DNA from: an uncultured Clostridia bacterium
GTDB taxonomy: Bacteria; Bacillota; Clostridia; TANB77; CAG-508
Reading direction: 5' to 3'
Assembly: GCA_947630545.1 (NCBI GenBank)
Contig: CANRHX010000001.1
Location: 84,499-128,319, forward strand
Length of the DNA: 43,821 bases
Part shown: piece by piece, positions 27,486 through 36,387 of the stretch
Position numbering within the stretch: position 1 is the stretch's first letter
Layout: the number at the start of each line of letters is the position of its first letter
Translations under genes and position numbers: made by a program
Notes under the pieces: generated by a model
Told to the model about the DNA's origin: nothing
Seen by the model: only the letters and a program-made list of their open reading frames with translations
The model's database searches: none

Positions 27486-27794
27486 CTTGAAAAAGTTTAT
27501 ATAAAACTAAAGATAAAAGTACAAAAGATAATTAAAAAGATACAAAAGATAACAATAAAAAACACAAATGATAAAAGTACAAAAGATAAGATATCAAAAG
27601 ACAAAAAGTTAGGGTACAAAAGATAAAATAATTACAAAAGAAAAAGTAACAAAAGAAATATTATTAATTTGCGAAAGACTATTCTTGCAAAAGAGGGAAA
27701 CAACAAAAGAACAAATAATATACAGATGATATAAATGCAGCTGGTACTTTAAAAAATACCAGCTGTTAAACTTTAAAATGCAAGAGGTGTAAAA
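27486..27794 (+). other. 309-base purine-rich intergenic region with ACAAAAGATA repeats and a hairpin
   Basis: No gene is visible. ACAAAAGATA occurs at 27521, 27542, 27579 and 27616, and a 20-base stretch beginning GATAAAAGTAC is repeated exactly at 27512 and 27570. Looser CAAAAG copies continue to about 27710. A perfect stem CAGCTGGTA/TACCAGCTG (27738-27746, 27757-27765) precedes rsmH without a proper U-run. The plus strand is almost free of structure before that hairpin. Confidence 0.75.
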
Positions 27795-28724
27795 TTGGAA
27801 TTTAAGCATATACCCATAATGTTAAATGAATGTATACAAGGTTTAAATATAAAACCTAATGGAAAATATGTTGATGGAACTTTAGGAGGCGCAGGACACA
27901 GCAAAAAGATATTAGAAAACTTAAACGAAAAAGGCTTGCTTATCGGAATAGATCGCGATGAAGAAGCTTTAAAAGCTGCTAAAGAAAATTTAAAAAATTA
28001 TCAAAATGTTACATATGTACATGGAAATCATGATGACATTAAGGGAATTCTGAAAGATTTGAAAATTGAAAAAGTAGATGGAATTCTGCTTGATTTGGGC
28101 GTTTCATCATATCAATTAGATGAGAGAAATAGGGGATTTAGTTACTTGGGTGAAAATAAATTAGATATGAGAATGGACAAAACTCAAGAATTAGATGCTG
28201 AATTTGTAGTAAACAATTACAAAGAAGAAGAGTTGGCTACTATAATCTTTGAATATGGTGAAGAAAGGTTCTCAAGGCAAATTGCGAAAAATATCTGTAT
28301 TTATCGAAAAAACAAAAAAATTGAAACTACAAAAGAACTAGTAGAAATAATAGATAAATCTATACCAGCATTTGCAAAAAAAGATGGACATCCTGCAAAA
28401 AGGACATTTCAAGCAATTAGAATTGAAGTAAATAATGAAATAAAGCCATTATATAATACAGTAAAAGATTGCATAGATAGTTTAGCAAGTGGTGGAAGGC
28501 TATGCATAATAACTTTTCATTCATTAGAAGATAGAGCAGTAAAAAACGCTTTCATGGAAGCAAACGGAAAATGTACTTGCCCAAGTGATTTGCCATATTG
28601 CGTTTGTGGAGCAAAAAAAATTGGAAATATAATAACAAGAAAGCCAATAGTAGCAACTAAAGAAGAGCAAGAAAAAAATACAAGATCTAAAAGTGCAAAA
28701 CTTAGAATATTTGAAAAAATTTAA
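27795..28724 (+). CDS. rsmH: 16S rRNA (cytosine-1402-N4)-methyltransferase
   Basis: SAM-dependent methyltransferase for m4C1402 of 16S rRNA (formerly MraW). The N-terminal EFKHIPIMLNECIQGL is diagnostic. SAM binding is shown by YVDGTLGGAGHSKKIL, LIGIDRDEEAL and DGILLDLGVSSYQLD. The central substrate domain has FQAIRIEVNNEI and CIITFHSLEDR. At 309 aa it has normal length. The start is TTG at 27795 with AGAGGTG upstream. It is followed 24 bases later by ftsL. Confidence 0.97.
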   Translation: MEFKHIPIMLNECIQGLNIKPNGKYVDGTLGGAGHSKKILENLNEKGLLIGIDRDEEALKAAKENLKNYQNVTYVHGNHDDIKGILKDLKIEKVDGILLDLGVSSYQLDERNRGFSYLGENKLDMRMDKTQELDAEFVVNNYKEEELATIIFEYGEERFSRQIAKNICIYRKNKKIETTKELVEIIDKSIPAFAKKDGHPAKRTFQAIRIEVNNEIKPLYNTVKDCIDSLASGGRLCIITFHSLEDRAVKNAFMEANGKCTCPSDLPYCVCGAKKIGNIITRKPIVATKEEQEKNTRSKSAKLRIFEKI

Positions 28725-28748
28725 GAGAATAAAGGAGGTGAATAACTT

Positions 28749-29243
28749 ATGGCAAGAACAGGGTATCAATATGAGACAAGTCCTAGAAAATTACAACCAT
28801 CTTATAAACCAAAAAAGAAACAAAATATACGAGTTATAGAACAAAAACGTCAAAAAGTAAGAGTTTCTTCTGGAGAAAGAAAAAAACAAGTAAAAACAAC
28901 ACTTACGATAGTTGCAATTTTTGCATTGCTTCTTACCATAAGTTATAGAAACTCACAAATAAATGAAAAATTTAACAATGTTCAGACATTAAAAAGAGAA
29001 TTATCATCTTTACAAAAGGAAAATGAGCAATTAAAAGTAAATATTGAAAATAGTTTAAATAATAACTACATAGAAAAACAAGCTAAAGAAAAATTAGGAA
29101 TGAAAAAATTAACAAATAAGCAAACAGTATATGTAACATTACCAAAAAAAGACTATGTAGAATCACCTTCTGAAAAAGTAATTATTGAAGAAGAAGAAAA
29201 AAATTGGTTTGAACAGTTTGTTGATAGCATATTTAATAGGTAA
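28749..29243 (+). CDS. ftsL: Cell division protein FtsL-like (DivIC/FtsL family)
   Basis: A 164-aa bitopic protein. The cytoplasmic N-terminus is strongly basic (residues 1-48), one membrane helix spans about 49-66 (TTLTIVAIFALLLTIS), and a coiled coil follows (EKFNNVQTLKRELSSLQKE). The C-terminal tail is acidic. The family is poorly conserved, so identity rests on layout and position between rsmH and a class B PBP. FtsL joins DivIC and DivIB in the septal complex and activates FtsW/FtsI. AAAGGAGGTG gives a strong ribosome site. A terminator follows directly. Confidence 0.85.
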   Translation: MARTGYQYETSPRKLQPSYKPKKKQNIRVIEQKRQKVRVSSGERKKQVKTTLTIVAIFALLLTISYRNSQINEKFNNVQTLKRELSSLQKENEQLKVNIENSLNNNYIEKQAKEKLGMKKLTNKQTVYVTLPKKDYVESPSEKVIIEEEEKNWFEQFVDSIFNR

Positions 29244-29264
29244 AATTATAGAATAAAATACCAT

Positions 29265-29297
29265 ACCTCTAATAAAATTATTAGAGGTGTTTTTTTA
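29265..29297 (+). terminator. Terminator between ftsL and the SpoVD-type PBP gene
   Basis: ACCTCTAATA (29265-29274) pairs with TATTAGAGGT (29279-29288), a 4-base loop between, then GTTTTTTTAT. It is a textbook intrinsic terminator within the division cluster. Only about 40 bases remain before the next ATG, leaving little room for a new promoter, so read-through must feed the PBP gene. Confidence 0.85.
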
Positions 29298-29336
29298 TCC
29301 ATTTATTTTGGGATAAAAAATCCTGTAGGAGGTTTT

Positions 29337-31340
29337 ATGTATTCTGTAAAATTATCGAGTAAGAAAAAAATGAGAAACTGCTTATTTATAGCATTTATTA
29401 CATTTATATTGTTAACTGTAAGAGTGGGGTATATACAATTAGTTGAAGGACAGGAATTAAAGAGTATGGCTTATGCACAACAAACATTAGATAGAGCAAT
29501 AAATCCTAAAAGAGGGACTATTTATGATGCTACAGGGAAAAATATTCTGGCAGTTAGTAGCACAGTTGAAACAATAACAGTAAATCCAGGAAATATCAAT
29601 AAAAATGATAAAGAGAAGGTAGCAAAAGCACTATCTGACATTTTCGAATTAGATTATGAAACTGTTTTAAAGAAAGTAAATAAAAGAAGTTCTATAGAAA
29701 CAATTACCAAAAAAGTTGATAAAGAAAAGTCTGATGAATTAAGAAAATGGATGCAAGAAAATAATATTGATAAGGGAATAAATATAGATGAAGACACAAA
29801 AAGGTATTACCCTTATAGTAATTTAGCATCACAGTTTATCGGATTTTGTGGTAGTGATAATCAGGGATTAGATGGCATTGAAGCAAAATATGATGAAGTA
29901 TTAAAAGGAAGTAAAGGTGCAATTCAAAGACATGCTGATGCTAGAGGTGGAGAAATAGGTACCGAAGGTGAGAATTATGTTCCTGCAATTGATGGAAATG
30001 ATATAGTTCTCTCTATAGACTTAAGTATACAATCTATTGCAGAAAAATATTTAAAAGAAGCGTGCATAGATAATGTTTGTACAGATGGAGGAAATATAGT
30101 AATAATGAATCCTAAAACAGGGGATGTGCTAGCAATGGCAACATACCCAAATTACAACTTAAATGAACCTTATGAGCCATATACAGATGAACTAAAGGAA
30201 TCATGGAATACACTTGAACAAAGTGAGAAAACTAAAAATCTACAGGCCGTTTGGAGAAATAAAGCTATAGCAGATACATACGAGCCAGGTTCTGTTTTTA
30301 AATTGATTACAGCATCAGCATCATTAGAAGAGGGAATTACTGACACAGATAACAGCGGTGAATTCTCATGTACTGGTGGGATTGAAGTAGCAGGAGTTAG
30401 AATAAAGTGTTGGAGATATTATAGGCCACATGGAGCCGAAAGCTTAAGGCAGGCTCTTATGAATTCATGTAATCCTGTATTTATAGGGTTGGGACAAAAG
30501 CTTGGAGTTGAAAAATATTATGGATATTTAGAAAAATTTGGTTTATTAGGCAAAACAGGTATAAATTTGCCAGGCGAAGCAAAAGGTATCTTTTTAGCAA
30601 AAGAAAAAGCAGGACCAGTTGAGTTGGCTACTATCAGTTTTGGGCAAAGATTTGAAATAACTCCAATTCAGTTAGCAACGGCTGTTTCTGGAATTGCTAA
30701 CGGGGGAAATAAAATAAAACCTAGAGTAGTAAAGCAAATTATAAATAGTGAAACTGGAGAAATAACTGATGTTCCTGTTGATACAGAAGGAACTATTATT
30801 TCTAAAGAAACGTCAGAAAAAGTATTAAGTATGATGGAATCTGTTGTTTCTGAAGGTACTGGTAAAAATGCTAAAGTTGCAGGATATAGAATTGGTGGTA
30901 AAACAGGAACTTCTGAAGATGGAGTAAATACAGGAAAGTATGTTACTTCATTTTGCGGAGTTGCTCCAATAGAAGATCCTCAAGTTGTGGTGTTGGTAAC
31001 ACTGTATAATCCAACAGGAGAAGGAGGACACCAAGGAGGTGGTGTTGCAGCACCAGTTGGTGGACAGATTTTTTCTGAGATATTGCCATATATGGAAGTT
31101 AGTCAAGGAAATAAAGAAGAGTTGGAAGTTGTAGAAGAAGTAAGTGTACCAAATATAACTGGAGTATCAATACAAGAAGCAGAAAAAACATTGAAAGAAA
31201 TAGGATTAGAATTAAGTATTGAAGGAATTACAGAAGAAAATAAAGAAACATTAGATAAAGAAAATACAATAATTAAGGAACAAATTCCAGCTGAAGGAAT
31301 TAAAATAAATAAAGGAAATAAAATTTTTGTAAAATATTAA
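29337..31340 (+). CDS. Class B penicillin-binding protein with one PASTA domain (SpoVD/FtsI type)
   Basis: A 667-aa septal or sporulation transpeptidase. One membrane helix lies at about residues 13-33. The dimerisation domain contains NPKRGTIYDATGK and RYYPYSNLASQFIGF. Catalytic motifs are SVFK in YEPGSVFKLI (SxxK), SCN in NSCNPVFIGL and KTG in GGKTGTSEDG. A single C-terminal PASTA (VPNITGVSIQEAEKTL) ends the protein. Its place after mraZ-rsmH-ftsL is the standard position of pbpB/spoVD. It is paralogous to the two-PASTA protein at 20591. GTAGGAGG is the ribosome site. No mraY or murE-F genes follow, so the usual dcw order is cut short here. Confidence 0.93.
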   Translation: MYSVKLSSKKKMRNCLFIAFITFILLTVRVGYIQLVEGQELKSMAYAQQTLDRAINPKRGTIYDATGKNILAVSSTVETITVNPGNINKNDKEKVAKALSDIFELDYETVLKKVNKRSSIETITKKVDKEKSDELRKWMQENNIDKGINIDEDTKRYYPYSNLASQFIGFCGSDNQGLDGIEAKYDEVLKGSKGAIQRHADARGGEIGTEGENYVPAIDGNDIVLSIDLSIQSIAEKYLKEACIDNVCTDGGNIVIMNPKTGDVLAMATYPNYNLNEPYEPYTDELKESWNTLEQSEKTKNLQAVWRNKAIADTYEPGSVFKLITASASLEEGITDTDNSGEFSCTGGIEVAGVRIKCWRYYRPHGAESLRQALMNSCNPVFIGLGQKLGVEKYYGYLEKFGLLGKTGINLPGEAKGIFLAKEKAGPVELATISFGQRFEITPIQLATAVSGIANGGNKIKPRVVKQIINSETGEITDVPVDTEGTIISKETSEKVLSMMESVVSEGTGKNAKVAGYRIGGKTGTSEDGVNTGKYVTSFCGVAPIEDPQVVVLVTLYNPTGEGGHQGGGVAAPVGGQIFSEILPYMEVSQGNKEELEVVEEVSVPNITGVSIQEAEKTLKEIGLELSIEGITEENKETLDKENTIIKEQIPAEGIKINKGNKIFVKY

Positions 31341-31381
31341 AATTTAAAGGTGTATATATTTAAAAAACAATGGAGGGAAGA

Positions 31382-31858
31382 ATGTATAATAGACAAAAAG
31401 TTTATGAATATGCTAAAAAGTGGGCATATGAAAGAAATCCTAATTATTATAACTTTGATCCAATTGGAGGAGATTGCACAAATTTTGCATCACAGTGTAT
31501 ATTTGCAGGATGTGGTCAAATGAATTACAGTAAAAACAACGGCTGGTATTACATAAATGGAAACAATAAATCTCCTTCATGGACAGGTGTAGAGTTTTTA
31601 TATAATTTCTTATTATCGAATAAAGGTGCAGGACCAAAAGGAGAAATAACTAATATCGATAATTTAAAGATTGGAGATGTTATTCAGTTAAGCTTTAATG
31701 GAACTATATTTTCACATTCCTTGATAGTTGTACAAAATGGGACAAATGTAAATAATACACTAATAGCAGCACACACTTATGATGCATTTGGTAAAAGTGT
31801 AGCAGAATATGGTTTTGAAAAATATAGGTGCATTCATATATTAAATTGTACAAAATGA
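31382..31858 (+). CDS. Amidase_6-type cysteine amidase domain protein
   Basis: A 158-aa stand-alone domain with the putative amidase signature: YNRQKVYEYAKKWAYERNPNY, then GGDCTNFASQCIFAGC with the likely catalytic C32, GWYY, SWTGVEFLYNFL and a downstream His in FSHSLIVV. The fold is CHAP/papain-like and the domain is common in Clostridia. The start is ATG 31382 because GGAGGGA lies directly before it; an ATG at 31370 would sit upstream of that site. No signal peptide is visible, so its site of action is unclear. It follows the PBP gene by 41 bases and may belong to the same transcript. Confidence 0.85.
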   Translation: MYNRQKVYEYAKKWAYERNPNYYNFDPIGGDCTNFASQCIFAGCGQMNYSKNNGWYYINGNNKSPSWTGVEFLYNFLLSNKGAGPKGEITNIDNLKIGDVIQLSFNGTIFSHSLIVVQNGTNVNNTLIAAHTYDAFGKSVAEYGFEKYRCIHILNCTK

Positions 31859-31904
31859 TAAATATATGTTATAATATATATAATTTGTTAATAAGGAGAG
31901 AGTT

Positions 31905-33680
31905 ATGAAAAAAGAAAAAAATGAATCAATAAAAAGTGTACTAAAAAAATTATATAAAATATTAACTAAAAAACAAAAAATGTCTTTTTTAATAATTGTA
32001 CTTATCATGATTATATCTGCTGGATTAACGCAAATAACACCAAAAGCAATTGGATGGTTAACAGATGACATCTTGACACAAAGCGAAATAGCATTTTCTA
32101 AAGTTATACCATTCTTAATTTTAATATTAGTTGTAAATGTTGTAAATGAAGTTATAAAAATTGCTAGAAGAGTTATGGTAGAAGATACTGCAACAAGAAC
32201 TGAAAAGCGAGCAAGAGGAATGGTAATAAAGTCTTTACTTATGGCACCATTATCATATTTTAGGGAAAATATGACAGGAAACATACATGGAAGAATGAAT
32301 AGATGCTTAGAAGGAACAGTAAAATTAGAAAAGCTATTATTTATGGATTTTGCACCAGCAATATTCAATAGTATTGCAGCTATTATAACAATATTTATAA
32401 CTTTACCATTTGTACTTGCTCTGCCAATGATGTTGGTAATACCTATTGGAATATTTATAGTATTCAAACAAATAAACAGCCAAAAAGGAATAAGAGTAGA
32501 ACTTTTGGAAAGTAAATCACAAATGGATGGAACTATTGTTGAATTAATAAATGGTATAGAAGTTATAAGAATTAGTGATAGTGTAGATTTTGAAACTAAT
32601 AGATTTAATAATAAATCTGAATTTTTAAGAAAAAAAGAAATGAAACATCATAAGGCAATGGCTTTATATGATTGCTTAAAATTTGTAAATCAAGCATTCT
32701 TTACAGTATTAATAATTGGAATTTCAACTTATTTAGCTACTCAAAATATAATATCAGTTGGTAGCGTTTTAACAGCATATTTATGTTTTAACCAACTAAT
32801 AAAACCTCTAGAAGAACTACATAGAATATTTGATGAATTATCTGAATGTACAGTTTTAGCAACAGATTTCTTTAAAATGGTAGAAATACCTAACGATTTT
32901 TCATATAGTGAAATATCAGACAAGAAAGAAAAAATAGACATAGAACCTGTTGTACAAATTAAAGATTTAATGTTTTACTATAATGAAGATAAAGATAAAA
33001 TAATATTAGATAACTTTAACTTATCAATAGATAGAGGAATGTTTTTAGGAATAGCAGGTCCAAGTGGATGCGGAAAATCATCACTAATTAAAGCAATATG
33101 CAAATTAGAAAAAGGATATGGAAATATAATAATAGATTCAAAAGACATAAATTCATTAAATAGAAAAGATATATCTGAAATAATTGCTTTAGTTCCACAA
33201 AGTCCATTCTTAATAGCAGGTACAATATATGAAAATATATGTTATGGAATTGATAGAGAAGTTTCATTAGAAGAAGTTGAGGAAGCGGCTAAAAAAGCCT
33301 ATATATATGATTATATAAATGAATTACCAGACAAATTTAATTCTGTAATATCAGAAAGCGGAAATAATTTATCTGGTGGGCAAAGACAAAGAATAGCAAT
33401 TGCCAGAATATTTTTAAGAAAGCCAAAAATTTTAATATTAGATGAAGCAACATCAGCTTTAGATAATACATCAGAAAAACATATTCAAACAGAAATAGAA
33501 AAATTACAAAAAGAAAATAATACCACTATTATATCAATTGCACATAGATTAACTACTTTGAAAAACTGTGATAAAATTATAGTTCTAAATAAAGGAAAAA
33601 TCGAAGAAGATGGAAAATATGATGAATTAATTGAAAAAGGCGGAATATTTAGTGATATGTATTATGGAAAATTAAAATAA
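31905..33680 (+). CDS. ABC exporter, fused permease and ATPase
   Basis: A 591-aa half-transporter working as a dimer. The N-terminal ~330 residues carry about six membrane helices (FLIIVLIMIISAGL, VIPFLILILVVNVV, ITIFITLPFVLALP and others). The ATPase has Walker A GPSGCGKSS (about 384), Q-loop VPQSPF, signature LSGGQRQR (about 489), Walker B ILILDEATSALD (about 508) and the switch His in SIAHRLT. The substrate cannot be told; lipid, peptide or drug export is possible. A GGAGAGAG ribosome site precedes ATG. It is the last gene before a strong hairpin. Confidence 0.92.
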   Translation: MKKEKNESIKSVLKKLYKILTKKQKMSFLIIVLIMIISAGLTQITPKAIGWLTDDILTQSEIAFSKVIPFLILILVVNVVNEVIKIARRVMVEDTATRTEKRARGMVIKSLLMAPLSYFRENMTGNIHGRMNRCLEGTVKLEKLLFMDFAPAIFNSIAAIITIFITLPFVLALPMMLVIPIGIFIVFKQINSQKGIRVELLESKSQMDGTIVELINGIEVIRISDSVDFETNRFNNKSEFLRKKEMKHHKAMALYDCLKFVNQAFFTVLIIGISTYLATQNIISVGSVLTAYLCFNQLIKPLEELHRIFDELSECTVLATDFFKMVEIPNDFSYSEISDKKEKIDIEPVVQIKDLMFYYNEDKDKIILDNFNLSIDRGMFLGIAGPSGCGKSSLIKAICKLEKGYGNIIIDSKDINSLNRKDISEIIALVPQSPFLIAGTIYENICYGIDREVSLEEVEEAAKKAYIYDYINELPDKFNSVISESGNNLSGGQRQRIAIARIFLRKPKILILDEATSALDNTSEKHIQTEIEKLQKENNTTIISIAHRLTTLKNCDKIIVLNKGKIEEDGKYDELIEKGGIFSDMYYGKLK

Positions 33681-33699
33681 AATCATATAAAAATGTTAA

Positions 33700-33731
33700 G
33701 GCTCGATAGGTATAAGATACCATATCGAGCC
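33700..33731. terminator. Hairpin terminator between ABC exporter and sodC
   Basis: GGCTCGATA and TATCGAGCC flank an inner GGTAT/ATACC stem, giving 14 base pairs with one bulge. Its position between converging genes suits two-way termination, though U-tracts are modest. Confidence 0.75.
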
Positions 33732-33805
33732 ATTTGGGTTTTATTTGACTTCTTCCAAAATTTCGATATGTAAATATTTAGAAAGTATTAAAAGTTGCAA
33801 AGAAG

Positions 33806-34276
33806 CTAAAAGTTTTGAATTTTACCGCAAGCAATTTTAGTTCCAGAATTTCCACTGGGTTGAGTAGTAAAATCATCTGGGGAATCATGGATAATGATTA
33901 CTTTTCCTAGAATATCTTTTATTTTAAATTTATTTATCAAAACACTCATATAAGCAAAACCATTATTTTCAATTAATGGTGGCAAATCTCCCAAGTGAAA
34001 AGGATGGGCACAGTTAGTAGGATTTAGATGTGATTTTGCATTTGCAAATTCATCTTCTAAATTTCCAGTACAAGAAGTTCCCTCATGAATATGAAATCCA
34101 AAAAATCTACCTTTACATTTATCTTTAGATTGTGGCAAATTATTAATTTTTGCAGTCACAATTACGCCATTTTTAGTTTCTCTAAAAGTAACAGTGCCAT
34201 CTATTTTAGGATATTTTTTTCCACCTTTTATATGTGCTTTTGCAATATTAAATATACTCGTAAACATTTTAAACAC
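33806..34276 (-). CDS. sodC: Cu/Zn superoxide dismutase-like protein
   Basis: A 156-aa Cu/Zn SOD-fold protein. Metal ligands match the family: H62 and H64 (GFHIHEG), bridging H83 (KSHLNP), H91 and H94 with D97 (HPFHLGD) for zinc, and H130 (IIIHDSPDD) for copper. The disulfide pair is C69 and C150. The active-site Arg of SGxRxACG is Lys here (SGTKIACG), which lowers confidence in full activity. There is no lipoprotein or signal sequence, although bacterial SodC proteins are normally exported. It precedes the sortase B gene on the same strand. An O2 defence role fits the nearby flavodiiron-rubredoxin pair. Confidence 0.88.
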   Translation of the reverse strand: MFKMFTSIFNIAKAHIKGGKKYPKIDGTVTFRETKNGVIVTAKINNLPQSKDKCKGRFFGFHIHEGTSCTGNLEDEFANAKSHLNPTNCAHPFHLGDLPPLIENNGFAYMSVLINKFKIKDILGKVIIIHDSPDDFTTQPSGNSGTKIACGKIQNF

Positions 34277-34316
34277 CTCTTAACATTATATTCAAAAACT
34301 TAAATAATGTTAAAAT

Positions 34317-35189
34317 TTAGTTTTTAGAAATTTTTCTAGCTACTACAACAAATCTACCATCAGTTGTATGATAAGAGCATGTAGACAAAGTCATCAACTG
34401 ATCTCCATATTTAGCAGTCTTTCCAGTATCATATAGTGAGGCATTTTTGGCATTAGTTACGTATGAATTATACTCACTTTCATTTTTGCTATCAATAAAG
34501 TAATAATACCTAAAAACATTAGTATCAGATTTATAATAAACTTTAGACGGAAATGCAGATATTATATCGAAGTTGGCGTCTTCACTATTAGTAGTAAATC
34601 TTACAACAGGGTGTTGTTTATAAAAATCTATATCTTTATATTTTAATAAATCTTGAAACATAGTATTATTTTTATTATTATGCCCATAAATTAACAAATT
34701 GCTACTTGGGGGATCCCAAGAATAATCTTTATCTAAAAAGATAGAACCATTAAAAGAATAATCTTTTTTATAATTATGTCTAATATAAAAATTATTGTCA
34801 GAACCCTGTAAAACAGGATAATTAATATTAGTATTTTCTATTTCAATCCAACCAACAATATCTGAATTTATTTTTTGCAATTCTTTAACTTTTGAAATTC
34901 TATCAGTATTTACTGGTGCAGATTTAGAATTTGATTCTGAATCAGATTCCGAATTGCCTTGAGATTTAGCTATAGAATTATCTTTTAAATTGGATTCGGA
35001 GTTATCTACAGATTCAGACTGAAATTTTTCTTCATTTGCAGAAATAGAAATATTATCTAATAAACTAGACTCTTTTTTAGAAATGTAAATATCATAACAA
35101 TACTTAATTACATACAAAATTAAAATAATATTTATAATAATCAATGCTATGTAGATTGATTTTTTAATAACACTTTTATTCTTTTTCAT
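34317..35189 (-). CDS. srtB: Class B sortase
   Basis: A 290-aa sortase with one N-terminal anchor (residues 11-30), a Ser/Asn/Glu/Asp-rich linker (55-95), then the class B domain (IVGWIEIENTNINYPVLQGSD, GSIFLDKDY). The triad is H170 (IYGHNNKN), C271 (LSTCSYHT) and R279 (DGRFVVVA). Class B enzymes often serve a dedicated substrate encoded next door. Here the gene upstream on the same strand (35266-36387) ends in a TPKTG sorting signal, so the two form a likely enzyme-substrate pair. A hairpin between them probably makes sortase expression lower than substrate expression. Confidence 0.92.
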   Translation of the reverse strand: MKKNKSVIKKSIYIALIIINIILILYVIKYCYDIYISKKESSLLDNISISANEEKFQSESVDNSESNLKDNSIAKSQGNSESDSESNSKSAPVNTDRISKVKELQKINSDIVGWIEIENTNINYPVLQGSDNNFYIRHNYKKDYSFNGSIFLDKDYSWDPPSSNLLIYGHNNKNNTMFQDLLKYKDIDFYKQHPVVRFTTNSEDANFDIISAFPSKVYYKSDTNVFRYYYFIDSKNESEYNSYVTNAKNASLYDTGKTAKYGDQLMTLSTCSYHTTDGRFVVVARKISKN

Positions 35190-35218
35190 TCATACCACCA
35201 TATAAAATTAATATAAAA

Positions 35219-35254
35219 GGGTAGCATCTTAAATCATATAAAAGTTTACTACCC
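35219..35254 (-). terminator. Intercistronic hairpin between surface protein and sortase B
   Basis: GGGTAG and CTACCC (35219-35224, 35249-35254) pair, followed on the minus strand by CTTTTAT. It would cut most transcription after the substrate gene and let some reach the sortase gene. Confidence 0.65.
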
Positions 35255-35265
35255 TATTTAAATTC

Positions 35266-36387
35266 CTATAATGCTTTTCTATTTAAAGTTATTAATCCAA
35301 TTGTAGAAGCAGTTAATGCAAATAATACGAATACTATATTATTTTCTACACCTGTTTTTGGTGTATTATCTTTTTCTTTAGAAGAATTAGTTAACTTAAG
35401 TTTTGCATAAATAGTTGTATCTGCATCGATTGATTTTTTAAAGTCAAATGCTTTAGTATATTTTGCATCTGTAAAGAATCCATCTAAAGTATATTTACTT
35501 AAACCTAAAGCTTTTAAGTCAATTTTTGAAGATAAATCTTTTGCTGTAAGAGTTGTTCCTTTTACAACTTGTATAGTTGCTTTCTTATCTTTTAAATTAA
35601 CTGTTATTGTAACATTTGGTACAAAAGTGTCACCTTCCATTTGTATTTTTTTGTTTTCATTACTTTCAAATTTAATATTATTGTTTTTATCTGCTACAAC
35701 TACTTTATTTCCATTTATAAACACTTTGTCTTGAGAGTTTGCAGTATTTTCTACTTCAAATTCAGTTAAGTTATCATTTGATGCCAAATAAACAACATTT
35801 TTTGTTTCTGTAGAGTTTAATACACCATTCATTATTAATTTTGGTTGTTTACTTCCGTCACTATCACTTAATTCTTTTCCTTTTGCAATTTCTATACCAT
35901 TGTTAGAATCTGCTTTACCATTGTGTCCTAATGATAAGCTTTTAACTTCAACAGTACCAGCATTTACTAATACTCCACCATAACCACAGTTAGATATTGT
36001 TACACCATCTAAAACTACATAACCACCGTTGTAAGCTTGTACACCGTATTTTTCACTGTCTTTTAAAGTAACATTAATTAAAGTTAATTTTGCAGACTTA
36101 CCAGCAGTAAGTAAAGAACTATTAGATCCGTTTGGAGTCCAATTTGAAGCGTTTCTAGATACACTAAATCCATTACCATCAATTACTATAGTTTTATCAT
36201 TTAATTCAATTGGTTTAGTTAATTCTATATTAGTTGTTAATTCGATTATATCTCCTTCCTTTGCATCTTCAATTGCTTTTTTTAAGGCATCTTCACTTTC
36301 AGCTGTAATTGTTTTAGCACTACTAAAACATGGTATAAACATAACGCATAATAATAAAATTGTTAATAATAAAGATATTTTTTTCAT
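35266..36387 (-). CDS. Cell-wall-anchored surface protein with beta-helix and InlB-type repeat
   Basis: A 373-aa secreted protein. Residues 1-26 are a signal peptide. Residues about 28-210 look like a right-handed beta-helix (TIVIDGNGFSVSRN, YGVQAYNGGYVVLDGVTISNCGYGGVLVNAG). A Listeria/InlB B-repeat-like module follows at about 255-330 (VTITVNLKDKKATIQVVKGT, LDGFFTDAKYTKAFDF, TIYAKL). The C-terminus has the sorting signal TPKTG (342-346), a hydrophobic helix and a basic RKAL tail. It is likely anchored by the class B sortase encoded just downstream. Adhesion or polysaccharide binding is inference. Confidence 0.9.
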   Translation of the reverse strand: MKKISLLLTILLLCVMFIPCFSSAKTITAESEDALKKAIEDAKEGDIIELTTNIELTKPIELNDKTIVIDGNGFSVSRNASNWTPNGSNSSLLTAGKSAKLTLINVTLKDSEKYGVQAYNGGYVVLDGVTISNCGYGGVLVNAGTVEVKSLSLGHNGKADSNNGIEIAKGKELSDSDGSKQPKLIMNGVLNSTETKNVVYLASNDNLTEFEVENTANSQDKVFINGNKVVVADKNNNIKFESNENKKIQMEGDTFVPNVTITVNLKDKKATIQVVKGTTLTAKDLSSKIDLKALGLSKYTLDGFFTDAKYTKAFDFKKSIDADTTIYAKLKLTNSSKEKDNTPKTGVENNIVFVLFALTASTIGLITLNRKAL

